NCBI RefSeq assembly: GCF_900105125.1
Contig: NZ_LT629750.1
Span: 4,154,001 to 4,218,000 of the forward strand
Length of the DNA: 64,000 nucleotides
Reading direction: 5' to 3'
DNA from: Bradyrhizobium canariense
GTDB lineage: Bacteria; Pseudomonadota; Alphaproteobacteria; Rhizobiales; Xanthobacteraceae
The notes under the pieces are model-generated. The model made no database searches and was not told where the DNA came from. It worked only from the letters and a program-made list of their open reading frames with translations. How positions within the stretch are numbered: position 1 is the stretch's first letter; each line of letters starts with the position of its first letter. Both the position numbers and the translations under genes were made by a program. This document shows positions 17,838-26,170 of the stretch, one piece after another.

Positions 17838-18683
17838 TCAGCGCGTCTGAAGCCGGATAAAATCCGTGATCACATGCAGGGCTTCCACCGAAGCGGGACT
17901 GGTCGGATTTTGCGGGATGAACGTGTGCGGCTGTCCCTTGAACTTCCGAAGTGTGATCTGCCCGCCCGCCTTTGCATAAGCAGCCGCAAACCGGTCCGCC
18001 ATATCAGGCGTCACATTGGCATCATTGGTTCCCTGGATCAGCAGCGCCGGCGGCAGTTTCAACGATGAGCCGGATTCGACGATGTGCTGAGGATTGGCCT
18101 CGGCCATCGTCTCTTCGGTGCCAAAGAACGCGTGATGATTATTGACCAGCCGGTCGTTGCCCGTCGCCCTAGCCATCCGGTATCGCGCGACCGGATCCGA
18201 AATGGGCCAGCACAGGATGAGATAAGCAAGGTTGGCGTCGACGTCTGCGGCGTTCGCCAGCGGCAAAGCAAGATATCTCGGATCGCGAGGCCGCAACACG
18301 TTCAGCAGCAATTGATGGGCGCCGCTGGATGTTCCCAGCCCACCAACGAGCTCGGCATTGCCTCCCCATCGCGCCACATTCGCCTTCAGCCATCGTATCC
18401 CGAGATTGATGTCGGCGACGGAGCCGGGATAGGGCACAGCCGGCGCAAGCCGGAAGTCGAGCGCCAGCACGGCGGTGCCGGCGGCCGCGATCACCTCATG
18501 CATCGGTGCATTATTCAGCCGATCGCCGCCGGTCCACGCCCCGCCATGCACGTCGACGATGGCCGGAAAACCGGACACGCCTTTGGGGCGGTAGAGACGG
18601 GCCAGCAGCACGGCATCGCCGACCCGGCCGAACTCGAGATCCTCGGTGAGGACCTCATAGGTCGATCCATTTATCACGGTCAT
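17838..18683 (-). CDS. Alpha/beta hydrolase, HSL-type esterase
   Basis: The 281-residue product has the oxyanion motif HGGAW near residue 47, the nucleophile elbow GTSSGAH near 115, and the acid and base in GTNDAN and QPHTF toward the C-terminus. That is the hormone-sensitive-lipase type esterase layout. It probably hydrolyses a small ester or lactone. It follows the FAH-family gene by about 55 bases on the same strand and is likely the last gene of that operon. The start chosen is the ATG at 18683 with AAAGG nine bases upstream; a TTG at 18692 is possible. Confidence 0.82.
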   Translation of the reverse strand: MTVINGSTYEVLTEDLEFGRVGDAVLLARLYRPKGVSGFPAIVDVHGGAWTGGDRLNNAPMHEVIAAAGTAVLALDFRLAPAVPYPGSVADINLGIRWLKANVARWGGNAELVGGLGTSSGAHQLLLNVLRPRDPRYLALPLANAADVDANLAYLILCWPISDPVARYRMARATGNDRLVNNHHAFFGTEETMAEANPQHIVESGSSLKLPPALLIQGTNDANVTPDMADRFAAAYAKAGGQITLRKFKGQPHTFIPQNPTSPASVEALHVITDFIRLQTR

Positions 18684-18737
18684 CTCCGGCAACCTTTCTC
18701 TTGAGGCCGAACGAACCCGTACTTGCCGGCGGCCCAG

Positions 18738-19661
18738 CTAGGCCGGCCCGACGATCTTCGTTCGCAGCGACATCAGGCCCTCGAACGAAATCACCATGTC
18801 GTCGCCGGGCTGCAAATAAAGTTCGGCGGCGTTCGGCTGCCCGACTGCAACGCCGCTCGGCGCCCCCATCGCGATCAGATCGCCCGGCTCGAATACGACA
18901 TAGCGCGAGAAGTGTTCCAGCACATCGGCGATCTTGTAGAGATAATCGCCGGTGTTCGAGCGCAGCCGCTGCTTTCCGTTGACGTCGCAGGTGACCCACA
19001 AATTGTCGGTATCGGCGACTTCGTCCATTGTCAGGATGTAAGGACCGACCGGCGCAAAGCCGGGCATGTTCTTGGCGGTCCAGAACCGGCTGCCGGAGGC
19101 TACTTCGCGCTTCTGGATTTCGCGGGCGCTGACATCATTGGTGAGTGTGAAGCCCGAAATATAGTCCATCGCATCGGCCTTCTTCACGCCATGGGCGCGC
19201 TTGCCGACGACGTAACAAAGTTCCGGCTCGTAATCGAGCGTCGTAATGTCGGCCGGCTTGACGACTTCATCGCCATCCCCCGACATCGTGCTGATCAGCT
19301 TGATGAAACCGGTCGGCTCGTTCGGCACTTCGGTCAGCATCTTGTTGGCCGCGAGCTCTTCGCGATGCCGCTTGTTGTTTTTGCCGACGCAAAAAAACTT
19401 TGACGGGTCCGGGATCGGCGGCAGAAATTTGACGCCCGCGATCGGCAGCAGCAGTTTTTCTTTTTCAGCGGCCGCGACCAACTCCTTGAGAGCGGCAAGC
19501 GTGTGGGGACCGCTGGTCAGCGCCATCTTGACCGAGATTGCCGGGACCGCGCGATGCAGCGCATTGGCCGCCGCCACGACATCGACAATGTGATTGCCGC
19601 TGATGATGCCAAACCGCGCCTCGTTCCCCAGCGACGGATCGACAAAAGAAGCCAAACGCAT
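18738..19661 (-). CDS. Fumarylacetoacetate hydrolase family protein
   Basis: The 307-residue product begins MRLASFVD and has the FAH-fold signatures FFCVGKNNKRHREE near residue 80, LDYEPELCYVVGK near 133 (metal-binding Glu pair) and LTNDVSAREIQKRE near 165. The family cleaves C-C bonds or hydrates/decarboxylates beta-diketone-like acids with a divalent metal. The ATG at 19661 follows GGGAGGAAAG, which overlaps the end of the upstream tctC-like gene, so the two are coupled. Together with the TctC-like binder and the esterase it suggests uptake and breakdown of an organic acid. Confidence 0.87.
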   Translation of the reverse strand: MRLASFVDPSLGNEARFGIISGNHIVDVVAAANALHRAVPAISVKMALTSGPHTLAALKELVAAAEKEKLLLPIAGVKFLPPIPDPSKFFCVGKNNKRHREELAANKMLTEVPNEPTGFIKLISTMSGDGDEVVKPADITTLDYEPELCYVVGKRAHGVKKADAMDYISGFTLTNDVSAREIQKREVASGSRFWTAKNMPGFAPVGPYILTMDEVADTDNLWVTCDVNGKQRLRSNTGDYLYKIADVLEHFSRYVVFEPGDLIAMGAPSGVAVGQPNAAELYLQPGDDMVISFEGLMSLRTKIVGPA

Positions 19662-19663
19662 TT

Positions 19664-20638
19664 CTACTTTCCTCCCGGCAATTGCACGTTGTTGTCTTTC
19701 ACAAGCTTGGTCCATTTGGCGACATCGGCATTGATGTAGCGGCCAAATTCTTCCGGCGTTTGCGGCTTGGGCTCGGCGCCCAGCGTCGCCAGATGATCGC
19801 GAAACTCCTGCGTCTGCATCGCCGCGACAATCACCTCATTGATCTTTTTGACGATCTCGGGCGGCGTCTTCGGCGGCGCCAGCAGGCCGAACCAGCCGAC
19901 CGACTCGTATCCCGGCACCGCATCGGCGACCGTCGGCACGTCAGGATAGAATTTGGAGCGCTGCGTGTCGGTCACGCCCAGCGCCTTCAATTGACCAGAC
20001 TGCACGAATTGCTGCACCACCGGCCCAGGCGCGAACATGATATCGATACGTCCGCCGAGCAGATCGGTCACGGCCGGTTCAGTGCCTTTGTAGGGAATAT
20101 GCAGCAGCTTGATGCCGGTGGCGCTCGCGAACAGCAGACCGGAAAGATGCGAGGCGGCGCCGATGCCTGACGAGCCATATGTCAGTCCCTCCGGCTTTTC
20201 CTTGGCATAGCGGATCAGCTCCGCCGTCGTCTTCACCGGCAGGTTGGGATTAGCAACGAGGAGATAAGGCGGCGCCGCACCGATCACGATGGGACTGAGA
20301 TATTTGTTGACGTCAAACGGACCATCGCCATCGGCATTGGCGGAAACCGCCATCAGCGCGCCGGTCGACGCCATCAGCAGCGTGTAGCCATCAGCCGGCG
20401 CCTTCATGGCGGCCCGGGTGCCGATCGCACCCGACGCGCCCGCCTGGTTTTCCACGATGACAGGCTGGCCCCATTTCTTGTGCAGATTGTCGGCGACGAT
20501 GCGTGCCAGAACGTCGGTGCCGCCTCCCGGCGCGAACGGCACGATCAGTCTTATCGCGTGATCGGGGTAATCGGCCGCCGTTACCGGCGAGGCGAGAGCG
20601 CAGAGTGCCAATAGCGGCACGGCGACACGAAAAAGCAT
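19664..20638 (-). CDS. TctC/Bug family tripartite tricarboxylate solute-binding protein
   Basis: The 324-residue product starts with a signal peptide (MLFRVAVPLLALCALASPVTA, cleaved before ADYPD) and has the Bug-family motifs IRLIVPFAPGGGTDVLAR near residue 30, VIVENQAGASGAIG near 60 and VRLLGGRIDIMFA-like sequence near 190. It should bind a carboxylate in the periplasm. The TctA/TctB membrane partners are not in this window; such orphan binders are common. AAGGAGA lies 7-8 bases upstream of ATG 20638. It starts one base after the glycosyltransferase stop codon. Confidence 0.88.
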   Translation of the reverse strand: MLFRVAVPLLALCALASPVTAADYPDHAIRLIVPFAPGGGTDVLARIVADNLHKKWGQPVIVENQAGASGAIGTRAAMKAPADGYTLLMASTGALMAVSANADGDGPFDVNKYLSPIVIGAAPPYLLVANPNLPVKTTAELIRYAKEKPEGLTYGSSGIGAASHLSGLLFASATGIKLLHIPYKGTEPAVTDLLGGRIDIMFAPGPVVQQFVQSGQLKALGVTDTQRSKFYPDVPTVADAVPGYESVGWFGLLAPPKTPPEIVKKINEVIVAAMQTQEFRDHLATLGAEPKPQTPEEFGRYINADVAKWTKLVKDNNVQLPGGK

Positions 20639-20639
20639 T

Positions 20640-22301
20640 CTAGAATTCTCCTTGCGGCGGACGTTCATGACGCGCCGCAGCCAATGCGGCAACAGCAACG
20701 CCGCGATTGGCGCCATGCGCCAGAAGCGGGACGTCGCCCGCCAGCACGCGCCAGCGATACAGCGGCGAATCCGGCGGCGGCGACAGCTCCGGCGTCCAGC
20801 CGGTCAGTTTCTCCAGCGCGTAGGTGTCCATCACCATTCCGCGCCAGACACGATCGACCTGTTCGAGCGGCTCCCTGATCGCCGTCGTGGAAGCCCACAC
20901 CGGATTGGCATCATCCGGCTTGCGCGCGACGTAAAGCCCGGTGTGGCCCCGGATCGCGTCGATGCCAGGGTCGCGAAAGCCCATGAAACGTCCACGCTCG
21001 TTGATCTGGATCACCGGCACGCGATCTTTGAAATACCAGCGCATCATGGCGTAGGTCCGGTAGTCCGTGGTGGCAATCCAGGTCGCGCCTGTCTTTTGCA
21101 ACTCGGCCTGTGCCCGGTCCGCGACCTGCTCGTAACCGGCCTCGCCGCCGATCGGGTCGGCCTGGCCGATGAAATTCCAGGGGCAGACGGTGTAATAAAG
21201 AAACACCAGAACCACGAAGGCGATGCCGGAAATGACCGCCGCATTCGCCCACGCGATCGTCGATCTGATCATCCATGCCGGCCAGCCTTCGCGCGGCAGC
21301 ATCGCGATATTGATGGCCGCGGCGGCGAATCCGGCCGGCCACATGAACATCGGCCAGGTGTCGCCCACCCGCAGCGTCAGCGACTTCCAGAAAAAATAGC
21401 CGAAGGGAACGATGACGCAGGTCGAAAGCAGGATAGCCACCGCATCAAACCGTCGATAACCCCGCCACGCCGATAGCGTCACGCCTGATAGCACCACCGG
21501 CAGCAGAATGAATCCGACCAGCCCGAACTGCAGGCCAAAGAAGTCGCCGACGGTGCGCAACGACAGTTCGTGGGTCGAGGTCGCGCGCACGAGCTGGAAT
21601 CTGAAGGACGCCCAGTCGTGCTCGGCGTTCCAGATCAGGACCGGCAGGAACACGATGACCGCAATCAGCGCTGCAAGCCAGGGCCAGGGGCTCCGCAGCC
21701 ATCGCCAACGCCAGGCCGGCACCAGCGTGAAGGCCAGCACGGCCGGAAGCAGCATGACGACGGTGAATTTCGACAACAGCGCCAGCCCGGCGAACAGTCC
21801 GGCGGCAAGCCACCAGCGCGCGTCCCCGCTCTCGCTTAGCCGGATCAACGCCCACAGCATGGCGACCGCAAACGGGATCAGCGCCACGTCGGGCGCGACC
21901 TTGGCCATCAGCAGCCCGTAATAGAGCGCCGCTTCCGGCATCAAGACCGCCAGCACCACCGCGCGGACATCATGCGTGACACGGCGGACGATGTCGGCGA
22001 GCAGCAATTGCGTGACCAGCATGGCCAGCACGCCGGCAAACCGCACGCCGAGATTGGTGTCGCCGAAGATCGCCGTGCCGAAACGGATGAACCACGCGAT
22101 GACAGGCGGATGATCGAGGAAGGAAAGCACGTTCTCCTTCGACCAGGTCCAGTAATAGGCCTCATCCGTGCGCAGATCGATCACGCTGGCGTAGATCAGC
22201 CGCATCGCCGTCATCGCGGCAATCAACACGATCACGCCAAGCCACTGCCGAGCGGCGGATTTGTCAGGTTTGGAGCTGGTATCGGGTGGGGTAATCGTCA
22301 C
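20640..22301 (-). CDS. Glycosyltransferase family 39 (ArnT/PMT-like) membrane protein
   Basis: The 553-residue protein has roughly a dozen hydrophobic segments. The first periplasmic loop carries the catalytic acid in RTDEAYYW (Asp46/Glu47), followed by DHPP near residue 63, as in GT39/ArnT-type enzymes that use polyprenyl-phosphate sugars. A soluble C-terminal periplasmic region follows residue 380. It likely adds a sugar to a lipid or envelope component. It is divergent from the cyclase gene. One base separates its stop from the tctC-like start, an unexpected pairing of functions. Confidence 0.85.
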   Translation of the reverse strand: MTITPPDTSSKPDKSAARQWLGVIVLIAAMTAMRLIYASVIDLRTDEAYYWTWSKENVLSFLDHPPVIAWFIRFGTAIFGDTNLGVRFAGVLAMLVTQLLLADIVRRVTHDVRAVVLAVLMPEAALYYGLLMAKVAPDVALIPFAVAMLWALIRLSESGDARWWLAAGLFAGLALLSKFTVVMLLPAVLAFTLVPAWRWRWLRSPWPWLAALIAVIVFLPVLIWNAEHDWASFRFQLVRATSTHELSLRTVGDFFGLQFGLVGFILLPVVLSGVTLSAWRGYRRFDAVAILLSTCVIVPFGYFFWKSLTLRVGDTWPMFMWPAGFAAAAINIAMLPREGWPAWMIRSTIAWANAAVISGIAFVVLVFLYYTVCPWNFIGQADPIGGEAGYEQVADRAQAELQKTGATWIATTDYRTYAMMRWYFKDRVPVIQINERGRFMGFRDPGIDAIRGHTGLYVARKPDDANPVWASTTAIREPLEQVDRVWRGMVMDTYALEKLTGWTPELSPPPDSPLYRWRVLAGDVPLLAHGANRGVAVAALAAARHERPPQGEF

Positions 22302-22479
22302 GGCGCTTTCTCCCCGACTCCCCGGATGGTGTCAACGTGCCGCACCTATCGGCGTCCGGCGAGCACCGGGGGCCGACAACCCGGGCGTCATCTGCGCCGG
22401 GTCCCGTCCTTGCCGGGATATCGAGCGAAAAGCTATTCAGTGCGGGAATTAAACCCTACGATCCCCGATATCTATTTCC
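22302..22479. promoter_or_regulatory. Divergent promoter region, glycosyltransferase / cyclase
   Basis: This 178-base gap must hold the promoters of both divergent genes. I see no strong palindrome or ribosome site; the cyclase ATG at 22480 lacks an obvious Shine-Dalgarno sequence. Confidence 0.4.
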
Positions 22480-24225
22480 ATGAATCACATGACCTCACGT
22501 TCCCTATCCAGGCTTGCAAAATCGATCCAGGGCATCGGCGTGCGGCAGGTCCGTCTCGGCTGTGGCATGGTGCTGTACACCTATCTGGTTAGTCATTTCC
22601 TCAACCATGCGCTCGGTAATATCTCGATGGATGCCCTTGCCACCGGCGTCCGCTACCACACCCTGTTCTGGCAGTTTCTGCCGGTCGCGATCACGCTCTA
22701 TACCGCGGCACTGGTTCATTCGGGTCTCGGGATCTGGGCGCTGTACCAGCGCCGGCAATTTCGCTGGAAGGCCATCGAACCGCTCCAGCTCGTGCTCGGC
22801 CTGAGCATCCCCGCGCTCATCATCGCGCATATCGTCGGCGTACGTCTTGGCCAGACGCTGTTCGGAAATGAAAAGCTCTACCCGCAGGAGCTTTATTCGT
22901 TCTGGGTCGCGCGGCCCTACAGGATCTGGCTGATGTCCGCCGTCCTGATCATCGCCTGGGTGCACGGCAGCATCGGTCTTTATTTCTGGCTGCGGATGAA
23001 AGCGTTTTTCGAGCGCGCCGCGCCATTTCTGCTCGCGGCGGCGGTGCTGGTTCCGACGCTGGCCCTGCTCGGTTTTTATCAGGCCGGGCGGAGCGTTGTC
23101 GAAGACAGCGCCAGCGCCCAATGGCGGGCCGACAACCTCTCGCCGCAACAGATCGGCACGGCGGCCCAGCAGGGAACGCTGGAGGACATCGCCGATTATT
23201 GTCTGATCGGCTACCTCGGCCTGCTCGGATTGGTGCTGCTGGCAAGAGGCGCACGCGCCCTGAACGAACGCCGCGGCGGCATGATCACGCTTTCATACGG
23301 CAATGGCCGCACGGTTCGGGTGCCGAAAGGCCTCAGCGTGCTTGAAGCAAGTCTGCGCAACAACGTGCCGCATGCCAGCGTTTGCGGCGGCCGCGCCCGC
23401 TGCTCCACCTGCCGCATTCGCGTGATCGGCGACTGCGGGCTGTTGCCGGCGCCGTCCAAGCGGGAAAACTTCGTGCTCAACCGCGTCGGAGCAACCGATC
23501 CGTCCATTCGGCTTGCCTGCCAGCTTCGCCCTGTCGAAGATCTGTCTTTCTTTCAGCTGTTCATGCCGCACACGATGTCGGCCAACGCGCATGCGTCGCA
23601 ACCGCACCGTATCGGCCAGGAGCGCTATCTCGTCAGCATGTTCGTGGATATGCGCGGCTCGACCAACCTCGCTGAACATCGTTTGCCATTCGATACCGTC
23701 TTTATCGTCAACCGATTCCTCAGCGCTGTGTCACAGGCCGTGGTCGAATGCGGCGGGCAGCCGAACCAGTTTGTCGGCGACGGAGAACTGGCCCTGTTCG
23801 GTCTGCACACCAGTCCTAAAACAGCTTGCCGCCAGGCGCTCAAGGCGGCGGCCATGATTGCCGCCAACATCGAGGAACTGAATCAATTTCTCAGCCACGA
23901 TCTGCATGAGCCGATCCGCTTCGGCATCGGCATTCACGGCGGCGAGGTCATCATCGGAGACATCGGCTACCGCGACCACATGGTGTTCACCGCACTTGGA
24001 GACGCGGTCAATGTCGCCGCGCGATTGCAAGACATGACGAAGACCCTCGCCTGCGAAACGATCCTGTCCGAGGAGGTGCGTGTCACGGCGGGCCTGCCGG
24101 CAGATGGTTTGCCCGAGCAAGAGGTCGCGATCCGCGGACGCACCGAGCTGATGATTGTGCGCTACGTCACCCACGCGAAGACGTTGACCGGACTCGTCGA
24201 AGATCCGGATGCCGTGGTGGCCTAG
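22480..24225 (+). CDS. Membrane-anchored class III adenylate/guanylate cyclase with 2Fe-2S ferredoxin domain
   Basis: The 581-residue protein has three parts. Residues 1-260 hold six hydrophobic helices with several His in or near membranes (SHFLNHALG, RYHTLFW, ALVHSG, IIAHIVG, AWVHGS), resembling a di-haem b anchor. Residues 268-350 are a plant-type ferredoxin with Cys302, Cys308, Cys311 and Cys347. Residues 380-560 are a class III cyclase with metal Asp390 (FVDMRGST) and Asp434 (VGDGELALFG) and GIHGGEVIIGDIG. The architecture recalls CyaC of Sinorhizobium meliloti, a redox-regulated cyclase with a quinone-responsive membrane anchor. I infer that quinone or electron-transport state controls cyclic nucleotide output. 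Confidence 0.88.
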   Translation: MNHMTSRSLSRLAKSIQGIGVRQVRLGCGMVLYTYLVSHFLNHALGNISMDALATGVRYHTLFWQFLPVAITLYTAALVHSGLGIWALYQRRQFRWKAIEPLQLVLGLSIPALIIAHIVGVRLGQTLFGNEKLYPQELYSFWVARPYRIWLMSAVLIIAWVHGSIGLYFWLRMKAFFERAAPFLLAAAVLVPTLALLGFYQAGRSVVEDSASAQWRADNLSPQQIGTAAQQGTLEDIADYCLIGYLGLLGLVLLARGARALNERRGGMITLSYGNGRTVRVPKGLSVLEASLRNNVPHASVCGGRARCSTCRIRVIGDCGLLPAPSKRENFVLNRVGATDPSIRLACQLRPVEDLSFFQLFMPHTMSANAHASQPHRIGQERYLVSMFVDMRGSTNLAEHRLPFDTVFIVNRFLSAVSQAVVECGGQPNQFVGDGELALFGLHTSPKTACRQALKAAAMIAANIEELNQFLSHDLHEPIRFGIGIHGGEVIIGDIGYRDHMVFTALGDAVNVAARLQDMTKTLACETILSEEVRVTAGLPADGLPEQEVAIRGRTELMIVRYVTHAKTLTGLVEDPDAVVA

Positions 24226-24238
24226 TTAAAACCGGTTC

Positions 24239-24258
24239 TGAACAGGCGTTCAGAAAAT
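24239..24258. other. Inverted repeat after the cyclase gene
   Basis: TTCTGAAC and GTTCAGAA form 8-base arms around four bases just after the cyclase stop. With the following AAAATTCT it may serve as a weak terminator. Confidence 0.35.
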
Positions 24259-24377
24259 TCTCCCTGAACCGGCTGCGATTCTTTCGAACCCCGCCTCTCG
24301 ACGATGCGACTGACGAGCGATGGGCAAGACTGACAAGCGTAGCCCGCGCCGAGTGCGCATTCCAAAGGAGAACGACC

Positions 24378-24623
24378 ATGTTACGTAAACTTATTCTTGG
24401 ACTGGTTGCCGCAGCTTCTCTCAGCGCGATGGCGCTGGCTCCCACCGCCGCTTCCGCGAAGCCGTGGGGATGGGGTGGCGGCTGGGGAGGTTATCATCAC
24501 TTCCACGGCTTCGGTGTCGCTTATGTCGGCGGTCCCGCTTACGACGGTGGCGGCTGCTATGTAACGCGTCGCGTCCTGACGCCGTTCGGCTATCGCCTGC
24601 GTACCTTCAACGTCTGCTATTGA
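24378..24623 (+). CDS. Small exported Gly/Trp/His-rich protein
   Basis: The 81-residue product has a clear signal peptide (MLRKLILGLVAAASLSAMA, cleavage near ASAK). The mature part of about 55 residues is rich in Gly, Trp, His and Tyr (WGWGGGWGGYHHF) and ends with CYVTRRVLTPFGYRLRTFNVCY, whose two Cys could form a disulphide. Small exported proteins of this kind are frequent in Bradyrhizobium and have no known function. AAAGGAGAACGACC precedes the ATG, so it is surely translated, and a strong terminator follows. Confidence 0.8.
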   Translation: MLRKLILGLVAAASLSAMALAPTAASAKPWGWGGGWGGYHHFHGFGVAYVGGPAYDGGGCYVTRRVLTPFGYRLRTFNVCY

Positions 24624-24652
24624 TCTTAATTTCAGTTCCTTCTGCCCAAACT

Positions 24653-24688
24653 CCCCGGTCGCTTTGCGCGGCCGGGGTTTGTTGTTTT
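24653..24688 (+). terminator. Rho-independent terminator
   Basis: CCCCGGTCGC pairs with GCGGCCGGGG (one G-U) around a five-base loop and is followed by TTTGTTGTTTT, directly after the small exported protein gene. Confidence 0.8.
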
Positions 24689-25057
24689 AGCTGTTCTGTT
24701 TTAGCTGCTCGATGTGGCGTGCGCCGGCAAAACTTGGATCGTTCCGCCAGGCGCGCCTGCCTGAAACCTGGCCGAAACCAGGCCTTGCACGCTTATCTGC
24801 CCGAAGCGGATCATGGTTAGTTTTTCCTTAATTTCACCGGCCCAGTCGTTTTGCCGCGGACTAAAAACCTCTGAACTAAGTGCAAAACCGGCAAAAAGCG
24901 CGAAATGCGCCGCGATTACGATCGTTTTCCGCCCGAATCGTGGTGTGGTTTAAGCTACCAAGGTTTGCGTAGACCGCGTATCGTGCACCCGTCGGACAGG
25001 CCGGTTGGCGGGGACTGGCAGTTCGTATTTATTTTTTGATCCCGCGGAGACGACGTG
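24689..25057 (+). other. Long non-coding leader region upstream of cspA
   Basis: This 369-base stretch has no supported gene. It precedes cspA, whose mRNAs commonly have long structured 5' leaders in other bacteria. The AT-rich TTCGTATTTATTTTTTG just before the ribosome site stands out. I see no further feature. Confidence 0.4.
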
Positions 25058-25258
25058 ATGGCTAAAGGTACTGTTAAATGGTTCAACCCGACCAAGGGTT
25101 ATGGATTTATCCAGCCCTCCAGTGGCGGCAAGGATGTTTTCGTTCATATTTCAGCGGTTGAGAAAGCCGGCCTGTCAACGCTCAACGAGGGGCAGACGGT
25201 TGAGTACGAAGAGGTAGCCAATCGCGGCAAGACCTCGGCCGAGAACCTCAAGGTTTAA
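25058..25258 (+). CDS. cspA: Cold shock protein, CspA family
   Basis: The 66-residue product is a single cold-shock domain with both RNA-binding motifs, KGYGFIQ (RNP1) near residue 15 and VFVHISAV (RNP2) near 28. It binds single-stranded RNA and DNA as a chaperone. The ATG at 25058 follows CGGAGA and sits one codon after an in-frame GTG. It is monocistronic. Whether it is cold-inducible cannot be told from sequence. Confidence 0.93.
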   Translation: MAKGTVKWFNPTKGYGFIQPSSGGKDVFVHISAVEKAGLSTLNEGQTVEYEEVANRGKTSAENLKV

Positions 25259-25395
25259 AGCAATCAATAGCGGCACCCTCTCGGATGTAATCTGGGAGCG
25301 GCGCTTGCAGCATTGTAGAAAATGCACACCATTCGGCAGGAGCAGATTATGCTCTTGCGGCGCATAGGATTGGCGCAGAACGCGCCGATTCAATT

Positions 25396-26079
25396 TCAAT
25401 CTTCCTTGACCCATTGTGTGAGCGGCATGACGTCCGGTGGCTGCGCATAGCCGCGCGGCCACATGTCCACGACCCACTCGACCCTGGTTGCGCGCTCCAC
25501 CAACACGGCCGTGTTGTGCGGCAGCTGCAACACCAGCGGATTGCCGCGATAATGCGGGTCGCCGACCACATGGAATTTGAACAGGCCCCATTCCTGCAGC
25601 ACCAGCAACAGGCTCGTGGTGTTGCGCGTGGTGTCCCAGCAATCGAAATTGTGTTTGTCATCAAGCGCGCGGACATCCGCTTTTGCGACACGCTTGTTGG
25701 TGCCGATCACCGGTCCCATACGACGATCGAACCAGATCACAGCCTTCTGCGTCGCCGCCCGTTCCGCTGTAGCTGACGCGTGGCCGGCCGCGAGGATTTG
25801 CGCGAGTGCAGCGCGGTCGCCGGGCGTGAAAGTGAGAATCTCGCGGCGGCGGCACACGAAGCCATAGCAAACCGTCATCGAAGTCGCCGAAGGCGGATAA
25901 ATCGACACCGTACTGTACAGCGCCGCCTGCGGGGCGCTCAGCTCTGCCGCGCGCGCCGGCAGCGGCGTGGCCGTCAGCATCGATCCGATCAACGGCATGG
26001 CAAATACGCGCAACGCAGCGCTTTTGCCCGACCTGCCAGATCGGCCCTGCCCACCCGTGAATTCCATCCTGCGCCGCAC
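25396..26079 (-). CDS. Conserved exported protein of unknown function
   Basis: The 227-residue frame begins at GTG 26079, with an ATG four codons in as an alternative. The N-terminus looks like a signal sequence (FAMPLIGSMLTATPLPARAAEL). The mature part contains CYGFVCRRR and FDCWDTTRNTTSLLLVL, giving three Cys, and ends in VVDMWPRGYAQPPDVMPLTQW. I do not recognise a named domain. Similar proteins occur in Rhizobiales as uncharacterised exported proteins. It is divergent from putA. Confidence 0.65.
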   Translation of the reverse strand: MRRRMEFTGGQGRSGRSGKSAALRVFAMPLIGSMLTATPLPARAAELSAPQAALYSTVSIYPPSATSMTVCYGFVCRRREILTFTPGDRAALAQILAAGHASATAERAATQKAVIWFDRRMGPVIGTNKRVAKADVRALDDKHNFDCWDTTRNTTSLLLVLQEWGLFKFHVVGDPHYRGNPLVLQLPHNTAVLVERATRVEWVVDMWPRGYAQPPDVMPLTQWVKED

Positions 26080-26170
26080 TTCACATCAAAATTGCCACAA
26101 AACCTATCGCAGCGGTTTCGTGATTCCAAGCCTGGGTCCATGATAACAACAGGGAACCTCAGGTCATGCC

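Noticed and set aside
22480..23280. N-terminus of the cyclase as a separate succinate dehydrogenase anchor gene
   Set aside because: The frame is continuous into the ferredoxin and cyclase domains, with no stop or internal start signals.
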